Shown here piece by piece: positions 19,441-28,984 of a DNA stretch of 64,000 nt. Origin of the DNA: Nansenia antarctica (taxonomy: Eukaryota > Chordata > Actinopteri > Argentiniformes > Microstomatidae); NCBI GenBank assembly GCA_963989245.1, contig OZ022349.1:1106253-1170252 (forward strand). Direction: 5' to 3'. Position 1 is the stretch's first letter; the number at the start of each line of letters is the position of its first letter. Under the pieces are notes generated by a model. That model searched no databases and had not been told where the DNA came from. It saw only the letters and a list, made by a program, of their open reading frames with translations. The position numbers and the translations under genes are program-made.

Positions 19441-19492
19441 GTCAAGATTTTCTCCGAACGGAGCCATGGAAAACCCTAACCCTAACCCTAAA
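19441..19492. repeat. 26-bp direct repeat plus telomeric CCCTAA units (right)
   Basis: Second copy of the 26-bp sequence at 18784, followed by ATGGAAAA and three CCCTAA units (to 19490). Confidence 0.9.
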
Positions 19493-19659
19493 TGAGTAAT
19501 GAATTGGGACGCCACTACGGCTACACGTGAACGCGCAAAATGGAGATTAGGGGTGAAAACGGAGCCAGAGTGGTGAATTGGGATTCACCCTTTGAGTTTG
19601 GCCAAATTAATTTAAATGGAACAGTCTATCATTTCACCAGCCAGACCCCACTGTTTAGT

Positions 19660-19975
19660 TTGGTAAAGGAGTATGTGGCTGGGTTAGGGTTAGGGTTATG
19701 TAAGCTGTCAGGAGTAAGTGGCTGGGTTAGGGTTAGGGTTATGTAAGCTGGTAAGGAGTAAGTGGCTGGGTCAGGGTTAGGGTTATGTAAGCTGGTAAAG
19801 GAGTAAGTGGCTGGGTTAGGGTTAGGGTTATGTTTGGTAAAGGAGTAAGTGGCTGGGTCAGTGTTAGGGTTATGTAAGCTGGTAAAGGAGTAAGTGGCTG
19901 GGTCAGGGTTAGGGTTATGTAAGCTGGTAAGGAGTAAGTGGCTGGGTTAGGGTTAGGGTTAGGGTTATGTAAGCT
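19660..19975. repeat. Minisatellite carrying interstitial telomeric TTAGGG
   Basis: Units of about 45-60 bp contain GGGTTAGGGTTAGGGTTATG, GTAAGCTGGTAAAGGAG and TAAGTGGCTGGG, about seven times. Orientation of the telomeric motif is opposite to that at 18809-18825 and 19471-19490. Confidence 0.9.
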
Positions 19976-20209
19976 CGTAATGTGTAAGCCATTATTCAAG
20001 ACTTGCAGAAAGAAGACAGGCTGGGCCTTACTGAGGATAGGATGCCCAGGAGGTCCAGAAGAGGGCGCCATCGCTCCATGCAACTGAAGCGAGGGAACAC
20101 TTTGGGCCCTGGACAATCCGGTCCTGTAGCGAGGCTCGCGCTGCCAGTCAGAGACGTCATTGTTGGATTCATTCCCTCAATAAAACAAAGAGTCAGACAA
20201 TTCAGGCAC

Positions 20210-20560
20210 ACTTTGTGACGGGGCCGGAGGAACAGTTAAACTACCACTGTTCACTTTGTGACGGGGCTGGAGGAACAGTTAAACCACCACTGTTCACTTT
20301 GTGACCGGGCTGGAGGAACAGTTAAACCACCACTGTTCACTTTGTGACCGGGCCGGAGGAACAGTTAAACTACTGTTAAACTACCACTGTTCACTTTGTG
20401 ACCGGGCCGGAGGAACAGTTAAACTACTGTTAAACCACCACTGTTCACTTTGTGACCGGGCCGGAGGAACAGTTAAACTACTGTTAAACCACCACTGTTC
20501 ACTTTGTGACCGGGCTGGAGGAACAGTTAAACTACTGTTAAACCACCACTGTTCGGACCC
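20210..20560. repeat. Minisatellite of ~43/54-bp units
   Basis: Repeated CACTTTGTGACCGGGC, GGAGGAACAGTTAAAC and ACCACTGTT. Later units gain an extra TACTGTTAAAC. Followed directly by the repeat end at 20561. Confidence 0.9.
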
Positions 20561-20630
20561 CAGGAAGACTAGCTAATGTCATGGCATTAGCTAATGGGGA
20601 TCCTAATAAACAAACAAACGAACAAACTAG
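20561..20630 (+). mobile_element. Teleost repeat 3' end (GACCCCAGGAAGA... type)
   Basis: GGACCCCAGGAAGACTAGCT, an ATGGCATTAGCTAATGGGGA hairpin and TCCTAATAAACAAAC. I know this tail from dispersed elements in fish genomes. Confidence 0.5.
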
Positions 20631-20714
20631 TTTAAACAAGCCTATAGCTAATTATGTGGAAGATGTTGCAGTCTTCTATACATTATGATAAGTGACAAAC
20701 ACAGATCCACTCAT

Positions 20715-22975
20715 GATCAGTTTTTAAACACACTTTATTTTATGCTTAAATAATTGGATCATCCAGTGTATGTTGGTTGTTCATACGTATGTAACCAGAT
20801 CTATATCATCAATGAATGCTTTCAGGTGATCTCATGTGAAGATTCAACATAAGGAAATATTATTTCACCAAAACCCCAAATAAAAATGCCCTTTAAAACC
20901 ACAGCAGCCTTAAAACCTAACATTACACTGCTAGAATGATTACAAATTATTGGCATTACAGAAAGACTTCTACATCTCATAGCCAATACACGTGATAGTT
21001 GAAAAGTGACAATGGGTTCACTCCTTCCACGTTGTCCATTCGGGTGTTTGCTCTCTCATGTTTCCAAGCTTATAATCGTAGAGGCGTAATTCCACTGCAC
21101 CTGGCACAGTGTGTCTTCATAACAGCATTACAATGAAGCATCTCTATTCTGTCACTCAAGTGATCATGTATATTTCTTTCAAAACAAAAACAGTAATAGT
21201 GACAAGTGGAAGAAGGGTTATGAGTGTACACAGATAGAAGTACCCCCCCCCCCGTGTGTGTGTGTATCCATAATACAGTGTTTTGCAAATAAAAATAAAA
21301 AAACTATAAAGAAGGTGGATCACATGCGTCAAAATGTAAATGTTAGTACTCTGAAGAAATAGTTTCACATAACAGATTTTCTGAGCAGTCGCAGTAGGTT
21401 TTACAGAAATTATTATTGTCCTTGGTTGAAATCGAGCGAGTGTTTTTTTCATTTACAAACATTTCCTGCTAATAATAATAATAATTAAACATGAATAATG
21501 TGAAGTTACACCCAGGCGGTTTCCTAAAACAGTGGAATCAATAATTGGCATTTTTCATTTTTAAACACACTTTAGCAAAGCCGTCCTACCAGTGCATAAA
21601 CGTAATCTGTGAGCTACTTTACTTTAGAATTTGTACAGTGTCATTTATATACAACAAAATCACCGATTTCTCATTTTAAAAAAAAACAGAACCACGTTTG
21701 ACATCCCGAGGGTGCTTTGGGTCCAGGAGGAAAACTAAAGATAAGGCGAGTGGAGAAGGTGACTCACAAAGTGTTCCTCTGCTTCTGTCAAACTAATTTC
21801 CTTTTTTTTTAGGCCATCTTTGGTCACAGAGAGGCCTGGGGCGGGGGGGGGGGGGGGCTGCTGTTGTAGACTCTCCTCTCATTGGACAACGATGAGGAAG
21901 TAGCGCTCCTGTGTTCTCCTGGCTCCGTGGCAGGTCAGGGGGCAGGTGGAGTGTCCCCCCCCAGGTTGTTGACAGAAGAGTGACTTTGTCATGCTCATGC
22001 GAAATCAAAGAAAGTTTTGTCTTGCTGAAAACCATGCGTTAATGTGAAAGCTGCGGACGACAGGCCTTCTGATAGGCTGATCCCCTGCAGACGGGCCTTC
22101 TCATAGGCTGATCTCCTGCAGACATGCCTTCTTCTTATTGGCTGATCTCCTGCGTCTTCCAGTCATCTCCCTCCCAGGATATTTAATTTACGAAAAGTCA
22201 ACGAACCTGAAACGAACAGTTAAAAATTAGGTCAGCGTTTGTAATAATATATAATACTTAGATACACTACTGTGTACACTTTGTTTTGTTAATGGCTCTC
22301 TACATAACCAACTGCTATAATCAACCAGCTATGATAACATGACCTACGAATACAACGCTAATCTGCAACGCTAATCTGTCATCTGTTTTTCCAGACTGTG
22401 GCGACGGTGAGCTTGCTGTGTTTCACAGGGCCTGCAAAAGTGTCCTGAAAGCAGAATGCCATTGTGGTACTGTGGGGAACATGGCGCGTTCTGGCCTGCA
22501 GAGGGAGCTAGACTGCCATTGTGGGACATTTAGACTCCATTGTAACGACACTGAGCCACTTGCTCGGGAAAACAGGATTTCAGACAGGCTTGTGAGTTGT
22601 TAGGTTATACCCTTAGCTACAACACTGAGGCCTTGTCCACACGGAGACGGATTTGGGTGTATCTGCTAACATTTTTTTATCGCATGGACGTTTCGTCCAC
22701 ACAGAACCGCGTTCTGGGAGCTTGAATACTATTCAGTAATATTGTTGTTCTTCGTGTGATTGTTCGTCGCACGAGTTTTGCGCATGCTCCATTCTTCTTC
22801 TCTGTGTTTGGTGTAATTTGTGGCAGCGTTACATCATTTTCAGTGGTTTCGTTTGAGACGACTTCGTGTTTACTGAAAAAACTTTTTTGAAGGAAAAAAA
22901 AAAAAAAAAGGGTTCTGTCTCCGTGAGGACGTGGCCTGAGGCTGGGCGGAACATACCGGGCTGAGAACACGACTG
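20715..22975 (-). other. ank3: Probable ank3 3' untranslated region
   Basis: No coding exon is seen between the ank3 stop codon (22976) and an AATAAA signal on the minus strand at about 20733-20738. AT-rich sequence here lacks recent repeats between 20740 and 21830, in keeping with a long 3' UTR. A donor-like GTATGT at 22951-22956 and an acceptor-like pyrimidine tract with CAG near 22208 could splice out a 3'-UTR intron that contains the MITE at 22629-22942. Transcript data would be needed to prove the end. Confidence 0.45.
22629..22942. mobile_element. MITE-like element with ~22-bp inverted ends
   Basis: Left end AGGCCTTGTCCACACGGAGA, right end TCTCCGTGAGGACGTGGCCT, imperfectly complementary. 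The inside has no coding capacity and has an A17 run. The ends resemble those of non-autonomous hAT-type elements in vertebrates. Confidence 0.5.
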
Positions 22976-23041
22976 TTACGACTGATCCTTCTTCTTCCCC
23001 TGCTTCCCTTCCTTTACCTTGCCCTTGGTACCGTCTCCTGG
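22976..23041 (-). CDS. ank3: ank3 last coding exon
   Basis: Acceptor CAG at 23042-23044. Encodes PGDGTKGKVKEGKQGKKKDQ, S and TAA. Entry in phase 0 matches the donor of 23616-23858. The very basic Lys-rich tail recalls the basic C-terminus of other ankyrins. Weakest of the exon calls because the tail is poorly conserved. Confidence 0.6.
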   Translation of the reverse strand, partial: PGDGTKGKVKEGKQGKKKDQS

Positions 23042-23059
23042 CTGTAACACACAGACAGA

Positions 23060-23063
23060 GGAG

Positions 23064-23097
<34 letters not shown>

Positions 23098-23540
23098 AAG
23101 GCAACGGGGAAGTTTGTCGTCCAAAGAGACATGCTGAAAAAAGAAAGTGTAAGTATTTATTTCCCCCCCCCTCCCTCGCCCCCAAGCAGGTTATTTCTAC
23201 TCTAGGTTCACTGTCCAGCCAGCCAGCACACACACTGTGAGACTTCAACCACACACACTGTGAGACTTCAACCACACACGAACCGTGAGGGTTCAACCAC
23301 ACACACGAACCGTGAGGGTTCAACCACACACAGGGACCATGAGGGTTCAACCACACACAGGGACCGTGAGGGTTCAACCACACACTGATCGTGAGAGTTC
23401 AACCACACACTGACCGTGAGAGTTCAACCACACACACGAACCGTGAGAGTTCAACCACACACAGGGACCGTGAGGGTTCAACCACACACGGACCGTGAGA
23501 GTTCAAAGTTCAACCACAGCAAAAACTCTGAGCAATCCAG
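23060..23540. repeat. CA tract and ~25-bp minisatellite in last ank3 intron
   Basis: A CA microsatellite at 23066-23095, then about ten units containing CCGTGAGGGTTCAACCACAC or the variant CCGTGAGAGTTCAACC between 23225 and 23515. Confidence 0.9.
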
Positions 23541-23615
23541 ACGAGAGCTCTGTTTGACGGCATGCCACTGCATCACTCCACACTGCAAACCAAACCAGCT
23601 AGTCTACTAGTCTAC

Positions 23616-23858
23616 CTGAGGCCCAACCTCTGCCTTCTCTCTCTGGGCTGCGGGGGGCTTGGAGGAGGAGGAGAGCTCTTCCATCCCCGGCTCATCCAAC
23701 CTAGTCTTTTTGGAGCGTTTGTTTCTTTTCCTGCCCTTCCCTCCTCCTCCTCCTCCTTCTCCTCCTGCTCCTCCTCCTCCTTCTCCTCCTCCTCCTCCTG
23801 ATGCTCCTTTCCTCTCCTCTGATGACGCTGCCACACGACGCACTACTTTCCTGATGAC
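23616..23858 (-). CDS. ank3: ank3 exon with basic and Gly/Glu-rich region
   Basis: Phase 0 at both ends (acceptor CAG at 23859-23861, donor CAG|GTAGAC). Encodes VIRKVVRRVAASSEERKGAS, a run of GGGGGEGGGGAGGEGGGGGG from a GGA-rich repeat, then KGRKRNKRSKKTRLDEPGME. VIRKVVRR is a conserved C-terminal ankyrin motif. The glycine run is made by a CTCCTC triplet repeat (23740-23800) and is likely variable in length. Confidence 0.75.
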
Positions 23859-23889
23859 CTGTGGAAGGGTTTGGGTGGGTGGGTGGAGG

Positions 23890-23930
23890 TGTGGTGTGGT
23901 GGGTCGGGGGGGGGGGGGGGGGGGTAGGGG
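23890..23930. repeat. G-rich tract
   Basis: Runs of G (GGGGGGGGGGGGGGG at about 23907) within an ank3 intron. Potential G-quadruplex on the plus strand. Confidence 0.7.
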
Positions 23931-24015
23931 GGGTAAAGAGTCATGTTAGGAGGCGCTAGGGGGAGGAGCAGATGAGACATGAAGGGGGAGTGTGAGGAGG
24001 ACACAGGGTTGTTAC

Positions 24016-24099
24016 TTTTCTGGTGACCACGCTGCCGTCCTCGTCTGTGAACTGCTCCTCGGTGACAGACTCCCCAGGAATGTTTCTGGCCTGCTCCCC
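24016..24099 (-). CDS. ank3: ank3 exon (GESVTEEQFTDEDG)
   Basis: 84 bp, phase 0. Encodes GEQARNIPGESVTEEQFTDE then DGSVVTRK, a strongly conserved ankyrin C-terminal motif. Donor GTAACA. Confidence 0.85.
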
Positions 24100-24234
24100 C
24101 TGCGGACGCACCAGGGTTAGTTAGCTTAGCTTAGCGTCATCACGCTCAGGAGAGATATCTGGTCGATCTCTGCAAAGGAAAACAGCTCTCAAACCGGTGA
24201 GATGAAAAGCAAGCACTTCACACGAGAACAACCG

Positions 24235-24362
24235 TGCCTTTTTTACCTACTAAAAGAGCCGCCTCGGGGGTCACTCTTTACAATGCTCAAGCTGCTATTT
24301 ACACACAACGACCGCTAGTTGGCCGCTTGTAAATTAGCCTGCTTCCTACACAGAAAAACGGA
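24235..24362. repeat. Dispersed repeat, copy 1
   Basis: Shares GAGCCGCCTC, ACTAGTTGGCCG-like text and TTGTAAATTAGCCTGC with 45525-45635. The two copies lie in different ank3 introns. Confidence 0.6.
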
Positions 24363-24547
24363 TTCAAAGGACAGATCAAAACTAGCATTCCTCAAACTCA
24401 GAGCTGCTGGGTGAAAAACGCCATTCATCATCACTGATCACCAAACACACAAACCTCTATCAGAGCTGCTGTTGAGCAAACCACTCTAGAAACACGCTAC
24501 AGCCAGTGACGTAGCCTAGCTAACGCAAGCAGACAGGCAGCGGGGTT

Positions 24548-24768
24548 CCCAGTAAACAAGGAGCCCAAAAGACGTCCTCAGGGAAGCCGGAAGGTGGGTT
24601 CAGATGATGTCTTTCTAGGATGTCCAGATGTCTTATGGACTACAGAATCATCCTAAAGAGTCATCTGGACGTCCTAGAAAGACGTCATCTGGACGTCCTA
24701 GAAAGACGTCATCTGAACCCACATTCCGGCTTCCCTGAGGACGTCTTTTGGACTCTTTGTTTACTGGG
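24548..24768. mobile_element. Palindromic MITE, copy 1
   Basis: Ends CCCAGTAAACAAGGAGCCC and CTCTTTGTTTACTGGG. Arms of about 80 bp are complementary. Contains several TGACGTC or GACGTCA motifs. Same family as 25503-25713, 46974-47227, 57170-57344 and 63711-63905. The superfamily is unknown and target duplications are not clear. Confidence 0.85.
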
Positions 24769-24814
24769 CTAAGAAGAGCGAGCGGTGGTGGGAGCCTATC
24801 ACTTCATGCCCAGG

Positions 24815-24900
24815 TGTCTCTCATGCTCACACACACACACACACTCACACACACACACACACTGACTGGCAACACACACACACACACTGACTGGCAGCAC
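24815..24900. repeat. CA microsatellite
   Basis: Interrupted CA runs with CTGACTGGCA spacers in an ank3 intron. Confidence 0.85.
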
Positions 24901-24963
24901 ACGTCACACACTGCGACTGCACAGCAACAGCAGCTCAGGCCCGTGCTGCGGGTGACCAGGTAC

Positions 24964-25038
24964 CTTCAAGATCACCCGTCTGCGGTACACCTTTGTGGTG
25001 ACTGTGGTCTCCTCATCAGAGCTGGACCTGTGGTCTCT
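24964..25038 (-). CDS. ank3: ank3 exon (SSSDEETTVTTKVYRRRVILK)
   Basis: 75 bp, phase 0. Encodes RDHRSSSDEETTVTTKVYRR then RVILK, a conserved C-terminal ankyrin block. Acceptor CAG at 25039-25041, donor AAG|GTACCT. The ATC repeat begins a few bases upstream of the acceptor. Confidence 0.85.
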
Positions 25039-25052
25039 CTGACCCTCCTAGT

Positions 25053-25058
25053 CACATC

Positions 25059-25090
<32 letters not shown>

Positions 25091-25235
25091 TATCACCATC
25101 ATCATCATCATTATCACCATCATCATCATCATCACCATCATCATCATTATCACCATCATCATCACCATCATCATCATCATCTTCATCACCATCACCATCA
25201 TCATCACCATCATCATCATCATCATCATTATCACC

Positions 25236-25267
<32 letters not shown>

Positions 25268-25345
25268 CATCACCATCATCATCACCATCATCATCATCAT
25301 CACCATCATCATCATCACCATCATCATCATTATCATCATCATCAA
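25053..25345. repeat. ATC/GAT trinucleotide repeat
   Basis: About 290 bp of CAT/ATC with scattered ACC and ATT variants, immediately upstream (minus sense) of the acceptor of exon 24964-25038, where a pyrimidine tract would be expected. Confidence 0.95.
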
Positions 25346-25502
25346 ATGAGCTCAGATTTCGGCAAAATCACACAGAAAGGTGTGGACTGAGCTGTATTGT
25401 TGTGTCGCTGTATCGACCTTGTGGTTCATATCAACCTTTATTATCATTATTATTGTCGTGGAATCTTAACGTCAAGATTCTTAACTTTATTTTCACTCGG
25501 TG

Positions 25503-25713
25503 CCCAGTAAACAAAGAGTCCAAAAGACGTCCTCAGGGAAGCCGGAATGAGGGTTCAGATGACGTCTTTCTAGGACGTCCAGATGACGACTTCAAGACGT
25601 CTTATGGACTACAGAATCGTCTTCTGTAGTCCATAAGACGTCCTAGAAAGACGTCATCTGAACCCACATTCTGGCTTCCCTGAGGACGTCTTTTGGACTC
25701 TTTGTTTACTGGG
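25503..25713. mobile_element. Palindromic MITE, copy 2
   Basis: Ends CCCAGTAAACAAAGAGTCC and its complement. Interior with GACGTCTT and TGACGTC motifs. See 24548. Confidence 0.85.
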
Positions 25714-25850
25714 TATATATGGTGTGTGTGAGCCTGGTGGGTGAGTGAGCGGTGTGTGTGGTGTAATGTATGGTGTGTATGGTGTGTATGGTGGGTGTTA
25801 TACGTATATGGTGTGTGTGAGCCTGGTGATGTGGTGCAGCGGTGCTTCAC

Positions 25851-26121
25851 CTGGACGTTGTGCTGGGACTCGGCCTCTTCCCCGGTGCTGCTTGGTCCCG
25901 CTGTGCTGCCGTCCGCCGGGGCCGCCTGGGTCTCCCCCCGCCCCCCCTCCACGGAGCCCTGCAGGGCCTTCTGCTCCTCGGGACCCCCCTGACCCCCTCC
26001 TTCCTGGGTCTGGGTCTGGCCCTTCACCTGAGCCTCCGGAGGGGACTGCTCTCCGTTCTGTTTCCCTGCGTGTTGCCCCTCCTTGTCAGGTGAGGCGACA
26101 GAGTCACTGGAGAACTCGGGG
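25851..26121 (-). CDS. ank3: ank3 C-terminal acidic/polar exon
   Basis: 271 bp; starts in phase 2 (AG|C gives Ser) and ends in phase 0 before GTGAAG. Encodes PEFSSDSVASPDKEGQHAGK ... GEEAESQHNVQ, low-complexity and rich in Glu, Gln, Gly and Pro. Splice phase with 27371-28166 and 24964-25038 agrees. Confidence 0.75.
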
Positions 26122-26129
26122 CTGTGAGA

Positions 26130-26200
26130 GGGTAGATGGTAAATGGTCAATGGTAAACGGACTGCACTTACATAGCGCCTTATTCCAAAGCGCGGAATAA
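26130..26200. mobile_element. SINE-like teleost repeat, partial copy
   Basis: AAATGGTCAATGG, GGACTGCACTTACATAGCGC and TTCCAAAGCGC match the head of the longer copies at 26291 and 27004. Confidence 0.55.
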
Positions 26201-26290
26201 GTGATATTGACATGATGACATCGTCACTTTGGTCACTGGGGGGCTTACGGTCAACAGGGAGACGTGAGTACTATATAAGTACTATACGTA

Positions 26291-26765
26291 TAAGTAAATG
26301 GTAAATGGACTGCACTTATATAGCGGCTTTATCCAAAGCGCTTTACAACGGCCTCTCATTCACCCATTCACACACACATTCACACACCAATGGCGGCAAG
26401 CTACCATGCAAGGCGCCGGCCGGCCCGCTCACTGGGAGCAATTTGGGGTTCAGTGGGGCAATCAGAAGATAGTTCAGGGCTAGTTCAATCCAATTACAAG
26501 ATCCCTTATTGCTTATTATTATTATTATTTTTTTTAAATTATTTTTTATTGCCATGCAATCAACTTGTCAGTCAATTGTTGGAATTTGGTATTTTACGCT
26601 ATAGGCAAGGAGTCAGAGACATAGACGGCAACCCTGGAGCAACTAGGGGTTCAGTGCCTTGCTCAAAGACACCTCGACATGTGGCTAGCCGGGGGGGTTC
26701 GAACCACAGAATTTGCGATCATTAGACGCCGGCTCTACCTCCTGAGCCACTGCTGCCCCACAAAC
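26291..26765 (+). mobile_element. SINE-like teleost repeat with internal insertion
   Basis: Head GGACTGCACTTATATAGCGG, middle CACCAATGGCGGCAAGCTAC, an interrupting AT-rich stretch (26505-26610), then a tail with CTTGCTCAAAGACACCTCGA, GGGTTCGAACC (tRNA B-box-like) and CTACCTCCTGAGCCA. This is a widespread teleost repeat; copies at 27004, 46393 and 47925. Confidence 0.65.
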
Positions 26766-27003
26766 ATGTGTTTCTTGACCTTGAAGGCAGCTCAAGGACA
26801 GACTGCCAACCTCGCTTTGGTTCTGTTCATCAAGCTGCTGACTCGGAATGCTTACTTCAGCATTTTCAAACCAAAAACGAAATCAATGTCCTACCAATTA
26901 GCTTGTTCTAAATTCCCCCGCCTAAACCTCACGGTCATTCACGGATCATGGGTCTCTCTCTGACTTTGTTTGAAGTTTACTTTGTTGAAAGGACAAACAA
27001 AAC

Positions 27004-27228
27004 AAATGGTAAATAGACTGCACTTATATAGCTATGCCTTTATCCGAAGCTCTTTACAACGGCCTCTCATTCAGCCATTCACACACACATTCACACACCA
27101 ATGGCGTCAGAAAATCAGTGTCTTGCCCAAGGACACCTCGACAGGTGGACAGGAGTAGCCGGGGATCGAACCGCCGACCTTGCGATCATTAGACGCCCCT
27201 CTCTACCTCCTGAGCCACAGCCGCCCCA
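27004..27228 (+). mobile_element. SINE-like teleost repeat
   Basis: Same family as 26291: GACTGCACTTATATAGCTAT, CACACCAATGGCG, CTTGCCCAAGGACACCTCGA, GGGGATCGAACCGCCGACC, CTACCTCCTGAGCCAC. Confidence 0.7.
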
Positions 27229-27370
27229 AACAGGTAATGGACGGTAACATTAGCTGGTTAACCCCACCCCCAACCACTCCCCCTCTAGATTGACAGCTGT
27301 CAGCTGTTAATATCTATCAGCGTGGCGTTGTCGGCGACTGTGACGAGACCCGGAGGAGGCGGAGTCTCAC

Positions 27371-28166
27371 CTGGTCCCCTGTCCGTCCAGTCCTTCGGCG
27401 CTCAGCTCTCGACCCGGGGTGGGCGGCTGCTCCACGTGCACGCTCGACGTCTCGCCGTGCCAGCCTGCAATCAAAGACATGTCTTTTTCGGCCTGTTCCA
27501 CTTGGGACAGGATGGCGTTCACCCTCTCCTCCGTCATCTCCTCCTCCTCGTCCTCTGAGCCTCCTCCCTCCATCGCAATGTCCTCCAAGAGAGACCGCAG
27601 CTTCTCTTGGGTCATTTCCTCCTCTTCCTCCTCTTCCTCCACAAGACCAGACACACCGCCGCCACCGCCCTCTCTCTCCTCCCCGGCCGCCCGGGGGCCG
27701 CCGTCTGGGGCCGAGGCTGGGGCAGGGGCAGGGGCGGGGATAGGGGACGGGGCATCCACTTGGTCTGTACCCCTGGTACCCCTCTCCACATCGCCCTCTC
27801 TGGAGGAGGGTTCCTTCACCGCCTCCGCCGCCTCACCCTTGGCCTCAGAGGAGACCACCGACTCCCGGCTAGGCCCGGTGTCGTCCTCTTTGGAGGGGTC
27901 TCCCTGGCCCTGGGCAGGGACCCGGGGCTCCAGGCGAGTGTCCTCCTCTACGACGGTGGGGGGCTCTGCGTTGGAAGGGGCCGCCGCAGGGCTGCTGGTG
28001 CTGGTGGTCTGGGGCAGGGACAGGTCGCTGGGTCTGACGGGGCTTCTACTGGGGGTGTCTAGGCTAGGGCCGTCCTGGCCAAAGAAATCATCGCTACGCA
28101 GCGGGGTGGGGGGCTCATAGCTCAGCTCTGTGGGGGTCTGCAGCTCCAGCTCGATGTTGTGGTAAC
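27371..28166 (-). CDS. ank3: ank3 C-terminal regulatory exon
   Basis: 796 bp. Starts G|GT (phase 1) with YHNIELELQTPTELSYEPPT, the counterpart of the VELETPTGL...PPTP segment that follows the death domain in ANK3, then PLRSDDFFGQ. It continues with a long Glu/Ser/Pro/Ala-rich region and ends with EERVNAILSQVEQAEKDMSL, IAGWHGETSSV and LDGQGT before a GTGAGA donor. The GW-ETSS motif is a conserved ankyrin C-terminal signature. The middle (poly-E and APAPAPASAP) is low complexity. Confidence 0.9.
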
Positions 28167-28900
28167 CTGGGTCAGATAACATAAAGTAGCGGGGCTGAGA
28201 TGAAGTGACGATGGGCAACACAAACACACATGTGACAGGAAATGGAAGACTGAGCAAGAGGAAAGGTTGTAAGAATGAATCGGCAAAATGCACTAAAGGT
28301 CTTAAAGTGTCGTATACGTGACACAGTTTGATCGTTTGGTCCGCAGGTCGGCAACTTAATCGAAATGTTCAGACTTTTCTTTTGAAACACGGAACTACGT
28401 TTCAAGGTTGTTGAGAATCACACAAACACAACACAAACTCGCTAGTCGAGCCAAAATACTGCAGCGAAATGGATCGGGTGAGTAATCCCCCCAATGCTAC
28501 CTAGTTAACTATAACACTACTTTAAATTGTAAGCAGGCTCACAAAACAAGCTGTGTTAGCTGACTAGCGATGTGTCGTTGATTTTCCACAACGCGGAAAC
28601 TTATTCACATTTTTCTAAAGAAAAGTCTGCCGATCGTTACATCAGATCCCGACATGAGGACCAAAGCATTAGAACGTGTCACATATTTACTCTCATCTGC
28701 ACATCTGCAGATAACCCAGATAGTAGGGACACAGCTAGCTTGTACTTTCAAACAGACAGCTATTTCCCAATAAGCTTGCAGCTGGTCAAATGGTTTATTT
28801 TGGTCATGCATTGCAGGTCCGCGATATGATTAATAATGAGTTCATTCGTGGCACATTTGTGATGTTTAATTATATCAACATGTGAGTGAAGGAGAAGAGA
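28167..28900. other. ank3 intron, no feature recognised
   Basis: Unique-looking intronic sequence between the C-terminal exon and the large minisatellite. Confidence 0.5.
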
Positions 28901-28984
28901 GGTGAACCACAGGGGGGTCAGATCCAGATCTCAGGGGTGGAAGCGACCAGGGTCATGTGACCAGGGTATACCAACACAGAGGAC

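Noticed and set aside
22976..23383. 135-codon minus-strand frame WLNPHGPCV repeated before the ank3 tail
   Set aside because: The upstream part is the intron minisatellite; splice phase supports only 22976-23041 as coding.
24748..25629. 293-codon plus-strand frame rich in Ser/Pro
   Set aside because: It runs through a MITE, a CA tract, an antisense ank3 exon and an ATC repeat.
26690..26760. Possible tRNA gene in the SINE-like repeat (GGGTTCGAACC)
   Set aside because: Only a B-box/T-loop-like stretch is present; no acceptor stem or anticodon arm can be formed.
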